Part shown: one piece after another, positions 8,976 to 17,315 of the stretch
Numbering within the stretch: position 1 is the first letter of the stretch
How the letters are laid out: every line of letters starts with the position of its first letter
Source: Coriobacteriia bacterium
GTDB taxonomy: Bacteria > Actinomycetota > Coriobacteriia > Anaerosomatales > JAAXUF01
NCBI GenBank assembly: GCA_013334745.1
Contig: JAAXWY010000012.1
Coordinates: 1 to 55,272, forward strand
Reading direction: 5' to 3'
DNA length: 55,272 nucleotides
Position numbers and translations under genes: made by a program
Notes under the pieces: model-generated
Database searches by the model: none
What the model was told of the DNA's origin: nothing
Seen by the model: only the letters and a program-made list of their open reading frames with translations

Positions 8976-10994
8976 TTGCAACTCACCGTCCCAGTCCCAG
9001 AGCGACTCAACGACGTGGCCTTTCACGTCGTGCTTCACGATGTCTGGCATCACCGAGGCGGGCTCGTCCGAAACGCGCTGCATAAGGCCTCGCTGATCGG
9101 CGAGGCGCTCGATCGCGACGTCACGATACTCACACTCGCGTTCACTCTCGACCAAGACGATTCCGGCCACCGGCTGCGCCAGATGGGCGTGCTCGGGCCT
9201 CGCGTCCAGGTCATCAACCTGTTCGATGAGGCGGGCATCAGCGGCGACGCCCCCAGAGGGCTCTTCGCAGAGGACGTCCATCGACCCGCCCGTCCCGGTG
9301 CGATCAAGCCCGACACGGGCCCGTCGTCCGAGTGGGATGCCGTCGAGACGCACGACCCGGATGGTCGCAGCATCGTCACCTATCGAGACGCCGGCGGGCG
9401 CGTGTTGCGCGAGGAACGCCGGGATCTCGCCGGACGGCTGCGCAAGTCCGTGACCCTGGATGCCGTGACGGGCGAGCCTCTACGGCGGCTCTACTTCGAC
9501 GACGAGGGTAGGCCGCGTGTCGAGTTCGGCCACGGAACCGAGCCGGGCGCTCCCTGGCAGATCCGGTTCGCCGACGAGCACGGCGCATTCACGCACGTGT
9601 TCGACAGTGAACGCAGCATGCGCACTGAGTGGCTCGATCACCATGCGGCCCTCTACGACGAGTCGATATTCCAGGTCGAGACCGAGAGCCCGCTGATCAC
9701 CTCGGCGGTGCTTCAGATGACGAACCCGTCGGCCGCGAAGGTTACGATGCTGCATGCGAGTCATCTCGACGCCCCGCACACTTACGGGTCGCCGACGATG
9801 CCGGAGCACGCCCCGATGCTCGCGAGACTCGATCGATTCGACGCATTCGTCCTCATCACCGAGGAGCAGCGCGCAGACGTCGCCGAGGAGTTTGGGCCGC
9901 GCGCGACCCTCCACGCCGTACCGCACGACGCACCCACGAGCCGAGACGCGCTGTCGCCGGACAAGGACCGCTGGCTGGGCGTTGGTATCGGTCGATTCGC
10001 CGAGCGCAAGAACTGGAGCGACGTCGTCAGGGCGTTTCGCAGCGTGTCCGAAACCCACCCCGAGGCGCGTTTCGAGCTGTGGGGCCTGGGTCCGCTGCGT
10101 TGGGAGCTGCAACGGCTCATCGACGGTCTGGGCCTGACGGACGTCTTCCGCGTCATGGGGACGACCGCCGACTCGGCTTCGGTGTTCTCGCGGGCGTCGT
10201 ACTCGGTGCTCGCAGGCATCCGAGAAGGCATGCCGCTGGTCATCGCCGAGTCGATGGCCCAGGGTACGCCCACCGTCGCCTACGACGGCAAGTACGGAAT
10301 CACGGAGTTGATCCGCGATGGTGTCGACGGAACCGTTGTCACGTACGGCGACGTCGAGGCGCTCGCCGAAGCGATGAGCTCCATGCTGGACGATCCTGAC
10401 CGCACGCGGAGCATGGGCGAGCGCGCGCTCGAGGTCGATCGGCGCTTCTCGGCGGGCTTGTGCGTCGAGCGCTGGTTCGAGGTCTACGTGGCGGCGATGG
10501 AACAAAAGGATCGCCGAGTGGCGCTTCCCAGGATGACCGCGCGCGCCTCACATGTGTTCGCTCAAGGCGAGCGCTACCGGATCGAAGCGAGTATTCGGCT
10601 CGGTGAGTTCGCCGAGACACCCGACGTGCGCCTCTACGCACGTCCGCGTGCGACCATCGTCGGCGCGCGCTACGTCGAGGCGCAGAGCGTGTCGCGACAG
10701 GGTGGACATCTGCAGGTCATCGTCGATTTCGACCCTGATGACGTACTGCGCAGCGGTGTCGTATGGGACGTGTACGCCAGCGTCTCATTGCGCAACGCGC
10801 ACCGTTTCGTTCGCATCGCCGCCGGCCGGGAGGCATTCGGAGTCTTCAACACCGGAGGGGTCGCACCCACGGTCACACGCGGCGGCAACCTTTCGTTCGT
10901 CCCGGCGCGTGGCCCGCAGACGGCGCGGCAGATCCTCGGGAGGGCCCGTCGACGCCTGCGCGGACTGCTTCGTCCGCGTGCCGAGGCCCGCTAG
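8976..10994 (+). CDS. GT4 glycosyltransferase, TagE/poly(glycerol-phosphate) glucosyltransferase-like
   Basis: 672 aa if started at TTG 8976, which has GGAGG seven bases upstream; an open frame reaches back to 8811 but has no good ribosome site and odd composition. The N-terminal half includes a beta-rich insert of the TagE type (GRSIVTYRDAGGRVL, LRRLYFDDEGRPR). The GT-B donor half shows GIGRFAERKNW, GIREGMPLVIAESMAQGTP with the E-x7-E pair Glu417/Glu425, and VAYDGKYGITELI, close to the YDxKYGPxDII text of TagE. The last 170 residues form a beta-rich extension with WDVYASV at 597-603. It likely adds hexose to the wall polymer in the cytoplasm before export. The stop is directly followed by the start of the GT2 gene. 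Confidence 0.82.
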   Translation: MQLTVPVPERLNDVAFHVVLHDVWHHRGGLVRNALHKASLIGEALDRDVTILTLAFTLDQDDSGHRLRQMGVLGPRVQVINLFDEAGISGDAPRGLFAEDVHRPARPGAIKPDTGPSSEWDAVETHDPDGRSIVTYRDAGGRVLREERRDLAGRLRKSVTLDAVTGEPLRRLYFDDEGRPRVEFGHGTEPGAPWQIRFADEHGAFTHVFDSERSMRTEWLDHHAALYDESIFQVETESPLITSAVLQMTNPSAAKVTMLHASHLDAPHTYGSPTMPEHAPMLARLDRFDAFVLITEEQRADVAEEFGPRATLHAVPHDAPTSRDALSPDKDRWLGVGIGRFAERKNWSDVVRAFRSVSETHPEARFELWGLGPLRWELQRLIDGLGLTDVFRVMGTTADSASVFSRASYSVLAGIREGMPLVIAESMAQGTPTVAYDGKYGITELIRDGVDGTVVTYGDVEALAEAMSSMLDDPDRTRSMGERALEVDRRFSAGLCVERWFEVYVAAMEQKDRRVALPRMTARASHVFAQGERYRIEASIRLGEFAETPDVRLYARPRATIVGARYVEAQSVSRQGGHLQVIVDFDPDDVLRSGVVWDVYASVSLRNAHRFVRIAAGREAFGVFNTGGVAPTVTRGGNLSFVPARGPQTARQILGRARRRLRGLLRPRAEAR

Positions 10995-12476
10995 ATGCAG
11001 CCGGATGTCACGGTCATCGTCGCGGCGTACAACGCCATGCCCTACGTGGTGGAGTGCATCGAGTCGCTCTTCGCACAGACGCTGCCGCAGGACCGCATCG
11101 AGATCCTGGTCGTGGATGACGGCTCGACCGACGGTACCGGCGAGGAGCTCGACCGCCTCGCCGTCGATGCACCATCGATGCGCGTCATCCACCAGCCCAA
11201 CTCCGGGGGCCCGTCCGTTCCGCGAAACCGCGCGCTCGATATCGCGACCGGCCGCTACGTCTTCGTGCTCGACGCCGACGACTATCTCGGCCCCGAGGCG
11301 CTCGAGCGGATGGTGCGCGTAGCCGACGAGAACGGGACCGATGTGGTGCTCGCCAAGATGGTGAGTGTGGGCGGTCGCAATGTTCCACAACTCGTCTATG
11401 AGGAGACGGTTCTGAGCACACCGGCACTCGGTTCTCGGGCGTTTCGCACGCTTGGGGCGTGGAAGCTCTACCGCCGAGAGATGCTGGAGCGCCACGCGAT
11501 CCGGTTCCCCGAGGATCTGAACATGGGGGAGGACCAGCCCTTCGTGCTGCGTGCGTACTTCGCTGCACGCGCGATCTCGATTCTCGGCGACTACGACTAT
11601 CTGTACTTCCGGCATCGTGATGACGGGCAGAACCTGACGCTCGTCGCCACCGCGTCCGACGTGCACGTTCCGTCGCTCGCACGCGCATTCGACGTGCTCG
11701 AGGAGTGCGTCGAGCCCGGGTCGGATCGCGATGCGGTCGCTGCACGTCTCCTTCATGCACAGGCTATGCGCAACGTGCTCGTACGGCTCCCCGCCGAGAC
11801 AGACGCAGCGGTGACGCACCGAGTGCTCGAGGAGGTCAGGGACTGGCTGAAGCGCTTCTACAACGACGAGGTCGCCGAGCAACTGCCGTGGCGCTTCCGC
11901 GTGTGTTACGAGGCGGTGGCGGCGAACGACGCCGATGCGATCGCGGTGCTTGGCGCCCTCGAAGCAGGTGCGGAGTTCAAGCTACGTCACGAACTCACCG
12001 AGCTGCGATGGAGCGGCACCGAGCTGGTCGCGCGTGGTCGCCTCGGTCTTGCCGGCTTGCCGGTGGAGCAGGTCGCCGAGATCGACCTGGTCGCGCGTGG
12101 TCGAGGGGTCAGCATTCTCGTCCCCGTCGTACTCGGCGAGCTCGATGCCGAGGCGGGGACGCCGTTTGAGGTGCATCTCGACGTCGCCCGGGTAGCAGAC
12201 GGTGAGCGCTTGGCTGAGGGCCGGTGGGACGCATTTGCCCAGGTGCGCTATCGCGGTGCGCGGCGCAGGGTCCGTTTCGGTATCGAACGCGCGCAGACAC
12301 TCGGCGATGGTCCTGGCGGCTGCGAGGTCCCGCTTCGGCTAGGGGGTCGCGTACGTGTCGTGGCCTACTTCGCGAGCGGGGAAGGCAATCTGGCCCTGCA
12401 CGTGCGCCCGCCGGTTTCCGGCCCGGGCCGCGCGGCGCGATGGCTCAAGCGACGACTCGCCGGGAGTCGAGGCTAG
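10995..12476 (+). CDS. GT2 glycosyltransferase with C-terminal beta-rich domain (TarS/TarP-like layout)
   Basis: 493 aa. The GT-A catalytic domain comprises about residues 1-230: VTVIVAAYNAMPYV, ILVVDDGSTDGT, the metal-binding DADD at 93-96 and MGEDQPFVLRAYF. A helical middle is followed by a beta-rich tail from about 325 (ELRWSGTELVARGRLGLAGL; RWDAFAQVRYRG around Trp411) and a basic C-terminus. The layout of GT-A plus C-terminal accessory domain resembles the teichoic acid GlcNAc transferases TarS/TarP, but I infer this from order only. The gene begins immediately after the GT4 stop. It ends against the convergent UPF0182 gene in a four-base overlap, CTAG, in which both strands terminate. 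Confidence 0.82.
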   Translation: MQPDVTVIVAAYNAMPYVVECIESLFAQTLPQDRIEILVVDDGSTDGTGEELDRLAVDAPSMRVIHQPNSGGPSVPRNRALDIATGRYVFVLDADDYLGPEALERMVRVADENGTDVVLAKMVSVGGRNVPQLVYEETVLSTPALGSRAFRTLGAWKLYRREMLERHAIRFPEDLNMGEDQPFVLRAYFAARAISILGDYDYLYFRHRDDGQNLTLVATASDVHVPSLARAFDVLEECVEPGSDRDAVAARLLHAQAMRNVLVRLPAETDAAVTHRVLEEVRDWLKRFYNDEVAEQLPWRFRVCYEAVAANDADAIAVLGALEAGAEFKLRHELTELRWSGTELVARGRLGLAGLPVEQVAEIDLVARGRGVSILVPVVLGELDAEAGTPFEVHLDVARVADGERLAEGRWDAFAQVRYRGARRRVRFGIERAQTLGDGPGGCEVPLRLGGRVRVVAYFASGEGNLALHVRPPVSGPGRAARWLKRRLAGSRG

Positions 12477-15001
12477 TTCGCGCTGACGCTCGCCTCCACC
12501 GAACCGCTGGGAGCGGTGCTCGCAAGTCCGTACGCCTTCTCGAGCGCGCCCGGCAGCGTCGTGTCGAACTCGACGCGGTCGCCATTGACCACGATCACGC
12601 TGACGAGCTCGGCCATCGCGTTGTTCTGGGCCTGGAGGAACACCGGCTGTACGTAGGCCACGGAGTTCTGAACCGGAAGCACGAGCATATCGCCGAAGAC
12701 CACGGTGCTACCCGGCTGCGTCCACAGAGTCAGCTGCTGTGAGAAGCGCGGGTCCTGATTGATGCGCGCCATGATCTGCGCAGCGCCGAGAATGACTCGC
12801 TCTTTAGGCAGCAAGTAGACGGTGTGCTCACCATAGTTGCCCGGCTCGCATGACGTCGCCATCCAGCCGACCAGGTTCGCCTTGTCCGGCAGCGAGTAGG
12901 GCTGGAGCAGGTAGAGCCCCTTGCCGTTTCCTCCGGGAAGGTCGGCCATGACGTACGTGGGCTTCACCGGCTTGCCGCTCGCATCCAATGGTGTGGCCCA
13001 GAGGTCTTCCTTGTTGTAGAAGACCATCGGATCGGTCATGTGGTACGTGCGATAGATCGACGCCTGAGCGTTGAACTGCTGTCGCGGAAAGCGGATGTGC
13101 TTGGCGACGGCCACGGGTATCTCGGATTCAGGCGTGATGATCGTGGGATAGATGCGCGCCCATGCATCGCGGATGGGATCCTCACCCGTGGCGTAGAAGG
13201 TGACGTCACCGGTCAATGCATCGACGGTCACCTTCACTGAGTCGCGCAGGTAGCTTGTGCCGTTCTTGAGTGGCTGTGAGTACGGATAGTGGTCGCTTGC
13301 GGTGTAGCCGTCGATGATCCACGTGATGCGGCCATCGACGAGTGCGGGATATGCGTCTTCATACGACAGCCACGGTGCGAGCTTCTTGGCGCGCAGGACC
13401 ACATCGCGGTTGGCGAGTACGCGGCTTGTCGGCGTGAGGTAGCGAGAGAAGAGCACCTCGGGCGAGCCCAGCCGGACTGCCCATGCGAGGCGGCGCATCG
13501 GGTTACCCACCGCGACTCCGCTGTCCGCGGTATAGCGGTTCTTTGCGTTGCTCTGTCCCGCGGGGTAGTCGAACTCATCGATGCCCGTGTCCACGATCGC
13601 GTAGTCGGACTGTCCGGGGGCGAAGTAGATGCGGGGCTCCTTCGTCACCAGACTCGCAGCCATGCTCGCGTCGGCACTCTCCACGCGCGGGGGGATCTCG
13701 CCAACGATGAACTCGGGGAACCCGCGCGGGGTCGTCATGCTGGCCGAGCTGATCGCCAGCCCATATCCGTGCGTGTAGACGAGGTGCTGGTTGACCCAGG
13801 TACGGGCGGTCGTCGGCAAGCCGGATGGGTCGATCAGCCGCGCAGCAACAAGCACCTGATGCAGCTCGCCACCGTACTCGTAGCGGTCGTAATCGATGTC
13901 AGACAAGCGGTAGTAGGGTCGGATCGTCTGCAGCTGTGTGAATGCTTGCTGCACTGTCGTCGGTGACCAAATGGTCGCCGTGGCGAGCGAGCGCTGCGCA
14001 GCCGAGGCTGCTGATGGCTCCAGGCTCTCATGCACGGGGTAGTCAACGCCCCTGACCGATGTGAGGTCCCACGCAGCTCGTGTCATGGCGATGTTGCGCT
14101 CGATGTAGGGTTTCTCCAACGTCGCCTCGTTCGGCGCGGCGACGTACGTCTCAACGACCCATGGCCACGCGACTCCGAGTACGGCAGCGGCGACCGCCCA
14201 CACGGCAAGCGTCAGCACCACGGGCTTGAAGCGCTTCCCCGATGCGGTCGCGAAGAAGACGACAGCTGCGACCACCCCCATCAACGCGATCGCGATGCTG
14301 GCGGGAATCTGTGCATGGACATCGGCGTAGGAGGCACCCGCGAAGGGCGTCTCGGCTGTTGAGAAGCTCAACTGCCAGATGGAGAGGATGACGTTTGCGG
14401 AGGCGAGCAACGAAAGCGCACCGGCCAGGATCGAGAAGGACCGCTTGAGGCGTCGCCAATCCGGCGTGACCACTCCGGTGGGGTCCAGCCGAGTCGCGAT
14501 GAAGGCGATTGCGACCATGGTGACCATGACAAGAACAACAAGTCCGGTGAGCCAGCGAGTGAGCAGCTCAAACGCCGGGAGCGTGAAGACGAAGAAGCCG
14601 ACGTCATAGCCGAAATGGGGGTCGTGGAGCCCGAACGGTGACTGCGCGATTGCGAGGCGAAACGCCATCCACTGCTTCGACATCGACAGGCTCATCAGGC
14701 CGGCAGCCAGCAACGACCCGATTGCCGTTCCGACCGGGAACTTGAAGCTTCCCAGCGCGGACTTCCATGCCGAGCGAGCACCCGCGTGAATCGCCAGGAA
14801 CGCGATCGCAGTGCACCCCAACCACACTCCGAGCATCGAGGCGTAGCTGACCTGAAACACCGACTGCTGGCCCATGGATGCGTACCAGAGGTAGTCGGTC
14901 CAGATCCAGTCGATGCCGACAAGTGCCGCCGCGCCGAGCACGAGGGCGATCCCGCCGCCAATCATGAGTGCGAACCTTCGTGACAGACGCACGCGGTTCA
15001 T
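12473..15001 (-). CDS. UPF0182 family large membrane protein
   Basis: 842 aa. The first 280 residues hold about seven hydrophobic spans ([20 protein letters not shown] at the N-terminus; LPAFELLTRWLTGLVVLVMV). A large extracytoplasmic domain follows, with family text such as IERNIAMTRAAWDL, TPRGFPEFIVGEIPP, RIYFAPGQSDYAIVDT, AMLPKERVILGAAQIMARIN-like sequence (LLPKERVILGAAQIMARINQ) and DPRFSQQLTLW. UPF0182 proteins are widespread in actinobacteria and have no settled function. GGAGG precedes the start by ten bases. It sits between the wall glycosyltransferases and the TagGH exporter, on the exporter's strand, 56 bases after it, so a role in surface polymer assembly is possible but unproven. 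Confidence 0.88.
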   Translation of the reverse strand: MNRVRLSRRFALMIGGGIALVLGAAALVGIDWIWTDYLWYASMGQQSVFQVSYASMLGVWLGCTAIAFLAIHAGARSAWKSALGSFKFPVGTAIGSLLAAGLMSLSMSKQWMAFRLAIAQSPFGLHDPHFGYDVGFFVFTLPAFELLTRWLTGLVVLVMVTMVAIAFIATRLDPTGVVTPDWRRLKRSFSILAGALSLLASANVILSIWQLSFSTAETPFAGASYADVHAQIPASIAIALMGVVAAVVFFATASGKRFKPVVLTLAVWAVAAAVLGVAWPWVVETYVAAPNEATLEKPYIERNIAMTRAAWDLTSVRGVDYPVHESLEPSAASAAQRSLATATIWSPTTVQQAFTQLQTIRPYYRLSDIDYDRYEYGGELHQVLVAARLIDPSGLPTTARTWVNQHLVYTHGYGLAISSASMTTPRGFPEFIVGEIPPRVESADASMAASLVTKEPRIYFAPGQSDYAIVDTGIDEFDYPAGQSNAKNRYTADSGVAVGNPMRRLAWAVRLGSPEVLFSRYLTPTSRVLANRDVVLRAKKLAPWLSYEDAYPALVDGRITWIIDGYTASDHYPYSQPLKNGTSYLRDSVKVTVDALTGDVTFYATGEDPIRDAWARIYPTIITPESEIPVAVAKHIRFPRQQFNAQASIYRTYHMTDPMVFYNKEDLWATPLDASGKPVKPTYVMADLPGGNGKGLYLLQPYSLPDKANLVGWMATSCEPGNYGEHTVYLLPKERVILGAAQIMARINQDPRFSQQLTLWTQPGSTVVFGDMLVLPVQNSVAYVQPVFLQAQNNAMAELVSVIVVNGDRVEFDTTLPGALEKAYGLASTAPSGSVEASVSAN

Positions 15002-15057
15002 ATGAGTCCCGCCTCCGAGAGCCCTAGCTGGCTGGTCGACTGAACCCGATCGTGGGG

Positions 15058-16272
15058 TCAGTCGTTCTCAAGTTCGTAGTCGACGTGCACGACGCCGGTT
15101 CCGACGAACTTGCCGGCGCGAATGTGAATCGGGCGCCTGAGTGAGTGGTTGATGAAGAACCCGGCGTCGTTATTCCACAGTTCGCCAGCCATGAGGTATT
15201 CACCTGCGAGCAACCTGGGGTCGCGCAGCCGTACGCGGAGATGGTGCTTGCCGATCTCGGAGTTGATCACGGCGTCCGGGTCCTGTTTGTCCGACATGAA
15301 CATCTCAAGACCCTCGGAGTTCTTGATCGTGTAGCAGAACGTGAGCCGCTCGATGGGCCGCTTCACGTAGTAGTCGAACTCGAAGAGGATGTCCTCTCGG
15401 AAGTCGAAGGTGTTGCTGCGGCCCTCGACACCTTCGTTGTAGAGGCGGAAGTCCTTGATCTCGAGGATGTCGCGCTTCTCAAGCGCGATCTCTTCGTCAC
15501 CATGATCCTCGCGGTGCTGGTCGCGTATCCGGGCACGCTCCTGCTTGAGGAACTCCTCGTACGCGAGTACGACCGGTCCCAGCTCGCCCTGCTCCATGAC
15601 CACACCGGCGTTGATCCACACGGCGCGTGTGCAGAACGCCTTCACCGTGAACAGGGAGTGGCTGACGAACAGGATCGTCTTTCCCTGCCTGCGGAACTCC
15701 TCCATCTTCTCGATGCACTTGATCTTGAAGATGTCGTCACCAACGGCAAGGACCTCGTCGACGATGAGGATATCCGGGTCGACGCTCACACTTACGGCGA
15801 AGCCGAGACGAGCCTTCATGCCGCTCGAGTACGTGCGTACGGGCTGGTTGATGTGATCGCCGATATCGGCGAACCGGATGATCTCTTCTTTGCGAGCATC
15901 CGCTTCCTCGCGAGGTATGCCGAGGGCCAACGCTCGCAGGTAGATGTTCTCGACTCCGGTGAGCTCGAGGTCGAACCCGCTCGTCAGCTCGAGCATCGCC
16001 GAGATGCGCCCCTCGATTTCGACTTCACCGCTGGTCTGCCGTGCGACTCCCGTGATGATCTTGAGCAGCGTCGACTTGCCCGAGCCGTTCTTGCCGAGGA
16101 TCGCAACGACCTCGCCCTTGGGGAAGTCGATAGAGACGTTCTTGAGCGCAGTGAACTTCTTCGAGTCGTCGTCGCGCCGGAAGGGGGCGAGCGCTCTGGA
16201 GATGGAAGATGAGTAGATCCGATAGGTCTTGGTCAGATTCTTGACACGAATCGCGTTATCCAGCGCCGACAC
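15058..16272 (-). CDS. tagH: polysaccharide/teichoic acid ABC exporter ATPase with Wzt-like C-terminal domain
   Basis: 404 aa. The ATPase domain has Walker A GKNGSGKST (60-68), signature YSSGMKARL (148-156), Walker B ILIVDEVLAVGD with Asp172-Glu173, and the switch His205 (VSHS). These are the hallmarks of the TagH/Wzt/KpsT branch. Residues 240-404 form a second, beta-rich domain (RDILEIKDFRLYNEGV, EFDYYVKRPIERL) like the Wzt carbohydrate-binding domain, which would recognise the polymer to be exported. TagH itself usually has a different tail, so export with polymer-end recognition is plausible. GTG start; TAGGGGAG just before it combines the permease stop and the ribosome site, leaving short spacing. 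Confidence 0.85.
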   Translation of the reverse strand: MSALDNAIRVKNLTKTYRIYSSSISRALAPFRRDDDSKKFTALKNVSIDFPKGEVVAILGKNGSGKSTLLKIITGVARQTSGEVEIEGRISAMLELTSGFDLELTGVENIYLRALALGIPREEADARKEEIIRFADIGDHINQPVRTYSSGMKARLGFAVSVSVDPDILIVDEVLAVGDDIFKIKCIEKMEEFRRQGKTILFVSHSLFTVKAFCTRAVWINAGVVMEQGELGPVVLAYEEFLKQERARIRDQHREDHGDEEIALEKRDILEIKDFRLYNEGVEGRSNTFDFREDILFEFDYYVKRPIERLTFCYTIKNSEGLEMFMSDKQDPDAVINSEIGKHHLRVRLRDPRLLAGEYLMAGELWNNDAGFFINHSLRRPIHIRAGKFVGTGVVHVDYELEND

Positions 16273-16277
16273 CTCCC

Positions 16278-17096
16278 CTACAGAACGTCTGCAAATTCGC
16301 CTTCGAGCTTAGTGAACACGTAGCTCGCCAACAGCGCGAGGATAGCGAGCATGCCCCAGAAATAGAGCATGTACTCCCAGTCCTGGAAGAACCACCGGTG
16401 GTACACAAACGCGTTGCGGTAGCCGCCGGTGAGGTAGGCGATCGGGTTCGCGAGCACGATCTGCTTGAGCGGCGAGGAGAGCTTATCGGCCGACCACAGT
16501 ACGGGCGACATCCAGAACAGCAACGTCATAAGCGACTTCACCGCTTGTCGGACGTCCTGGCTCACCGCCGTCAGTGCCGAGAGCAGCGTCGCGACGACCA
16601 CGGTGAACGCCGCAGTGCACAGCAGGTAGTAGGGCAGTTGGATGAAGTAGATGCTGAGTCCATACCCTGAGATCACGAAGATCGCGACGGTCACGCACAT
16701 CATCATGAGGTGGACCATGTAGAGCGAGAGCACCTCGGAGACGGGGAGCGTTGCCACCGGATAGACCATCTTGGTGACGAAGTGGGAGTTCGATCGGACA
16801 GCTGAACCGCCGATGGTGAGCGCATCCGAGATATAGAACCACGGCATGATGCCGGGAATCAGCCACAGGATGTAGGGAATCTCACCCATCGAGCGTCCGC
16901 CTCGGATGCCGATGTTGACCGCGAACCAGTAGGCGAAGACGAAGATGAGCGGCTTGACGAGCGCCCAGGCCGCGCCCAGCGCGGAGCCACTGTAGCGTTT
17001 GGTAAGAGCGACCTGCGCCATCGCATACGTGCGCGAGGCGTTATCGGTATTGATCCTGACGAGTCGTAGGAAGTCTCCGACCACGGAGGTCAGCAC
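16278..17096 (-). CDS. tagG: polysaccharide/teichoic acid ABC exporter permease
   Basis: 272 aa, normal length for TagG/ABC2-type permeases. After an amphipathic N-terminus come VALTKRYSGSALGAAWALVK (the conserved cytoplasmic entry motif) and six hydrophobic spans, with LLFWMSPVLWSADKL and NPIAYLTGGYRNAF before the last span. I start at GTG 17096 because AAGGAG lies nine bases upstream; the frame stays open to 17204 but the extra residues are unlike the family. It forms a two-gene exporter with the ATPase five bases downstream. A recognisable promoter lies about 70 bases upstream of the start. Confidence 0.88.
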   Translation of the reverse strand: MLTSVVGDFLRLVRINTDNASRTYAMAQVALTKRYSGSALGAAWALVKPLIFVFAYWFAVNIGIRGGRSMGEIPYILWLIPGIMPWFYISDALTIGGSAVRSNSHFVTKMVYPVATLPVSEVLSLYMVHLMMMCVTVAIFVISGYGLSIYFIQLPYYLLCTAAFTVVVATLLSALTAVSQDVRQAVKSLMTLLFWMSPVLWSADKLSSPLKQIVLANPIAYLTGGYRNAFVYHRWFFQDWEYMLYFWGMLAILALLASYVFTKLEGEFADVL

Positions 17097-17165
17097 TATG
17101 TGTCGCTCCTTGACGTGAGGCTGAGCCGGTTCACGGCGAAACGCCAGTGTCCCGCAACCGAACGC

Positions 17166-17194
17166 ATTATCCAGCATTGCGTTTCCGATGTGAA
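17166..17194 (-). promoter_or_regulatory. sigma-70-type promoter of the exporter operon
   Basis: On the minus strand TTCACA (17194-17189) and GATAAT (17171-17166) are separated by exactly 17 bases; each matches the consensus in five of six positions. The permease start at 17096 lies about 60 bases beyond the expected transcript start. Confidence 0.65.
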
Positions 17195-17233
17195 ACAAAC
17201 CCATTTCAGGCGAATCGCGGCGAACCGCACTAA

Positions 17234-17261
17234 GAAGGCCCGACCGACGGGCCGGGCCTTC
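17234..17261 (-). terminator. stem-loop after the phospholipase-like gene
   Basis: GAAGGCCCG (17234-17242) pairs perfectly with CGGGCCTTC (17253-17261) around ten bases. It lies between the stop at 17316 and the exporter promoter, so it likely insulates the exporter operon. No T-run. Confidence 0.6.
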
Positions 17262-17315
17262 GCTGAATCCTGTCAGGTGCCGGCGGTGCGGGTCTGAGGC
17301 CGCCGGATATCGGCC

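Noticed and set aside
17097-17204. N-terminal extension of the exporter permease
   Set aside because: The extension crosses the promoter and a good ribosome site at GTG 17096; the shorter form has the family's usual length.
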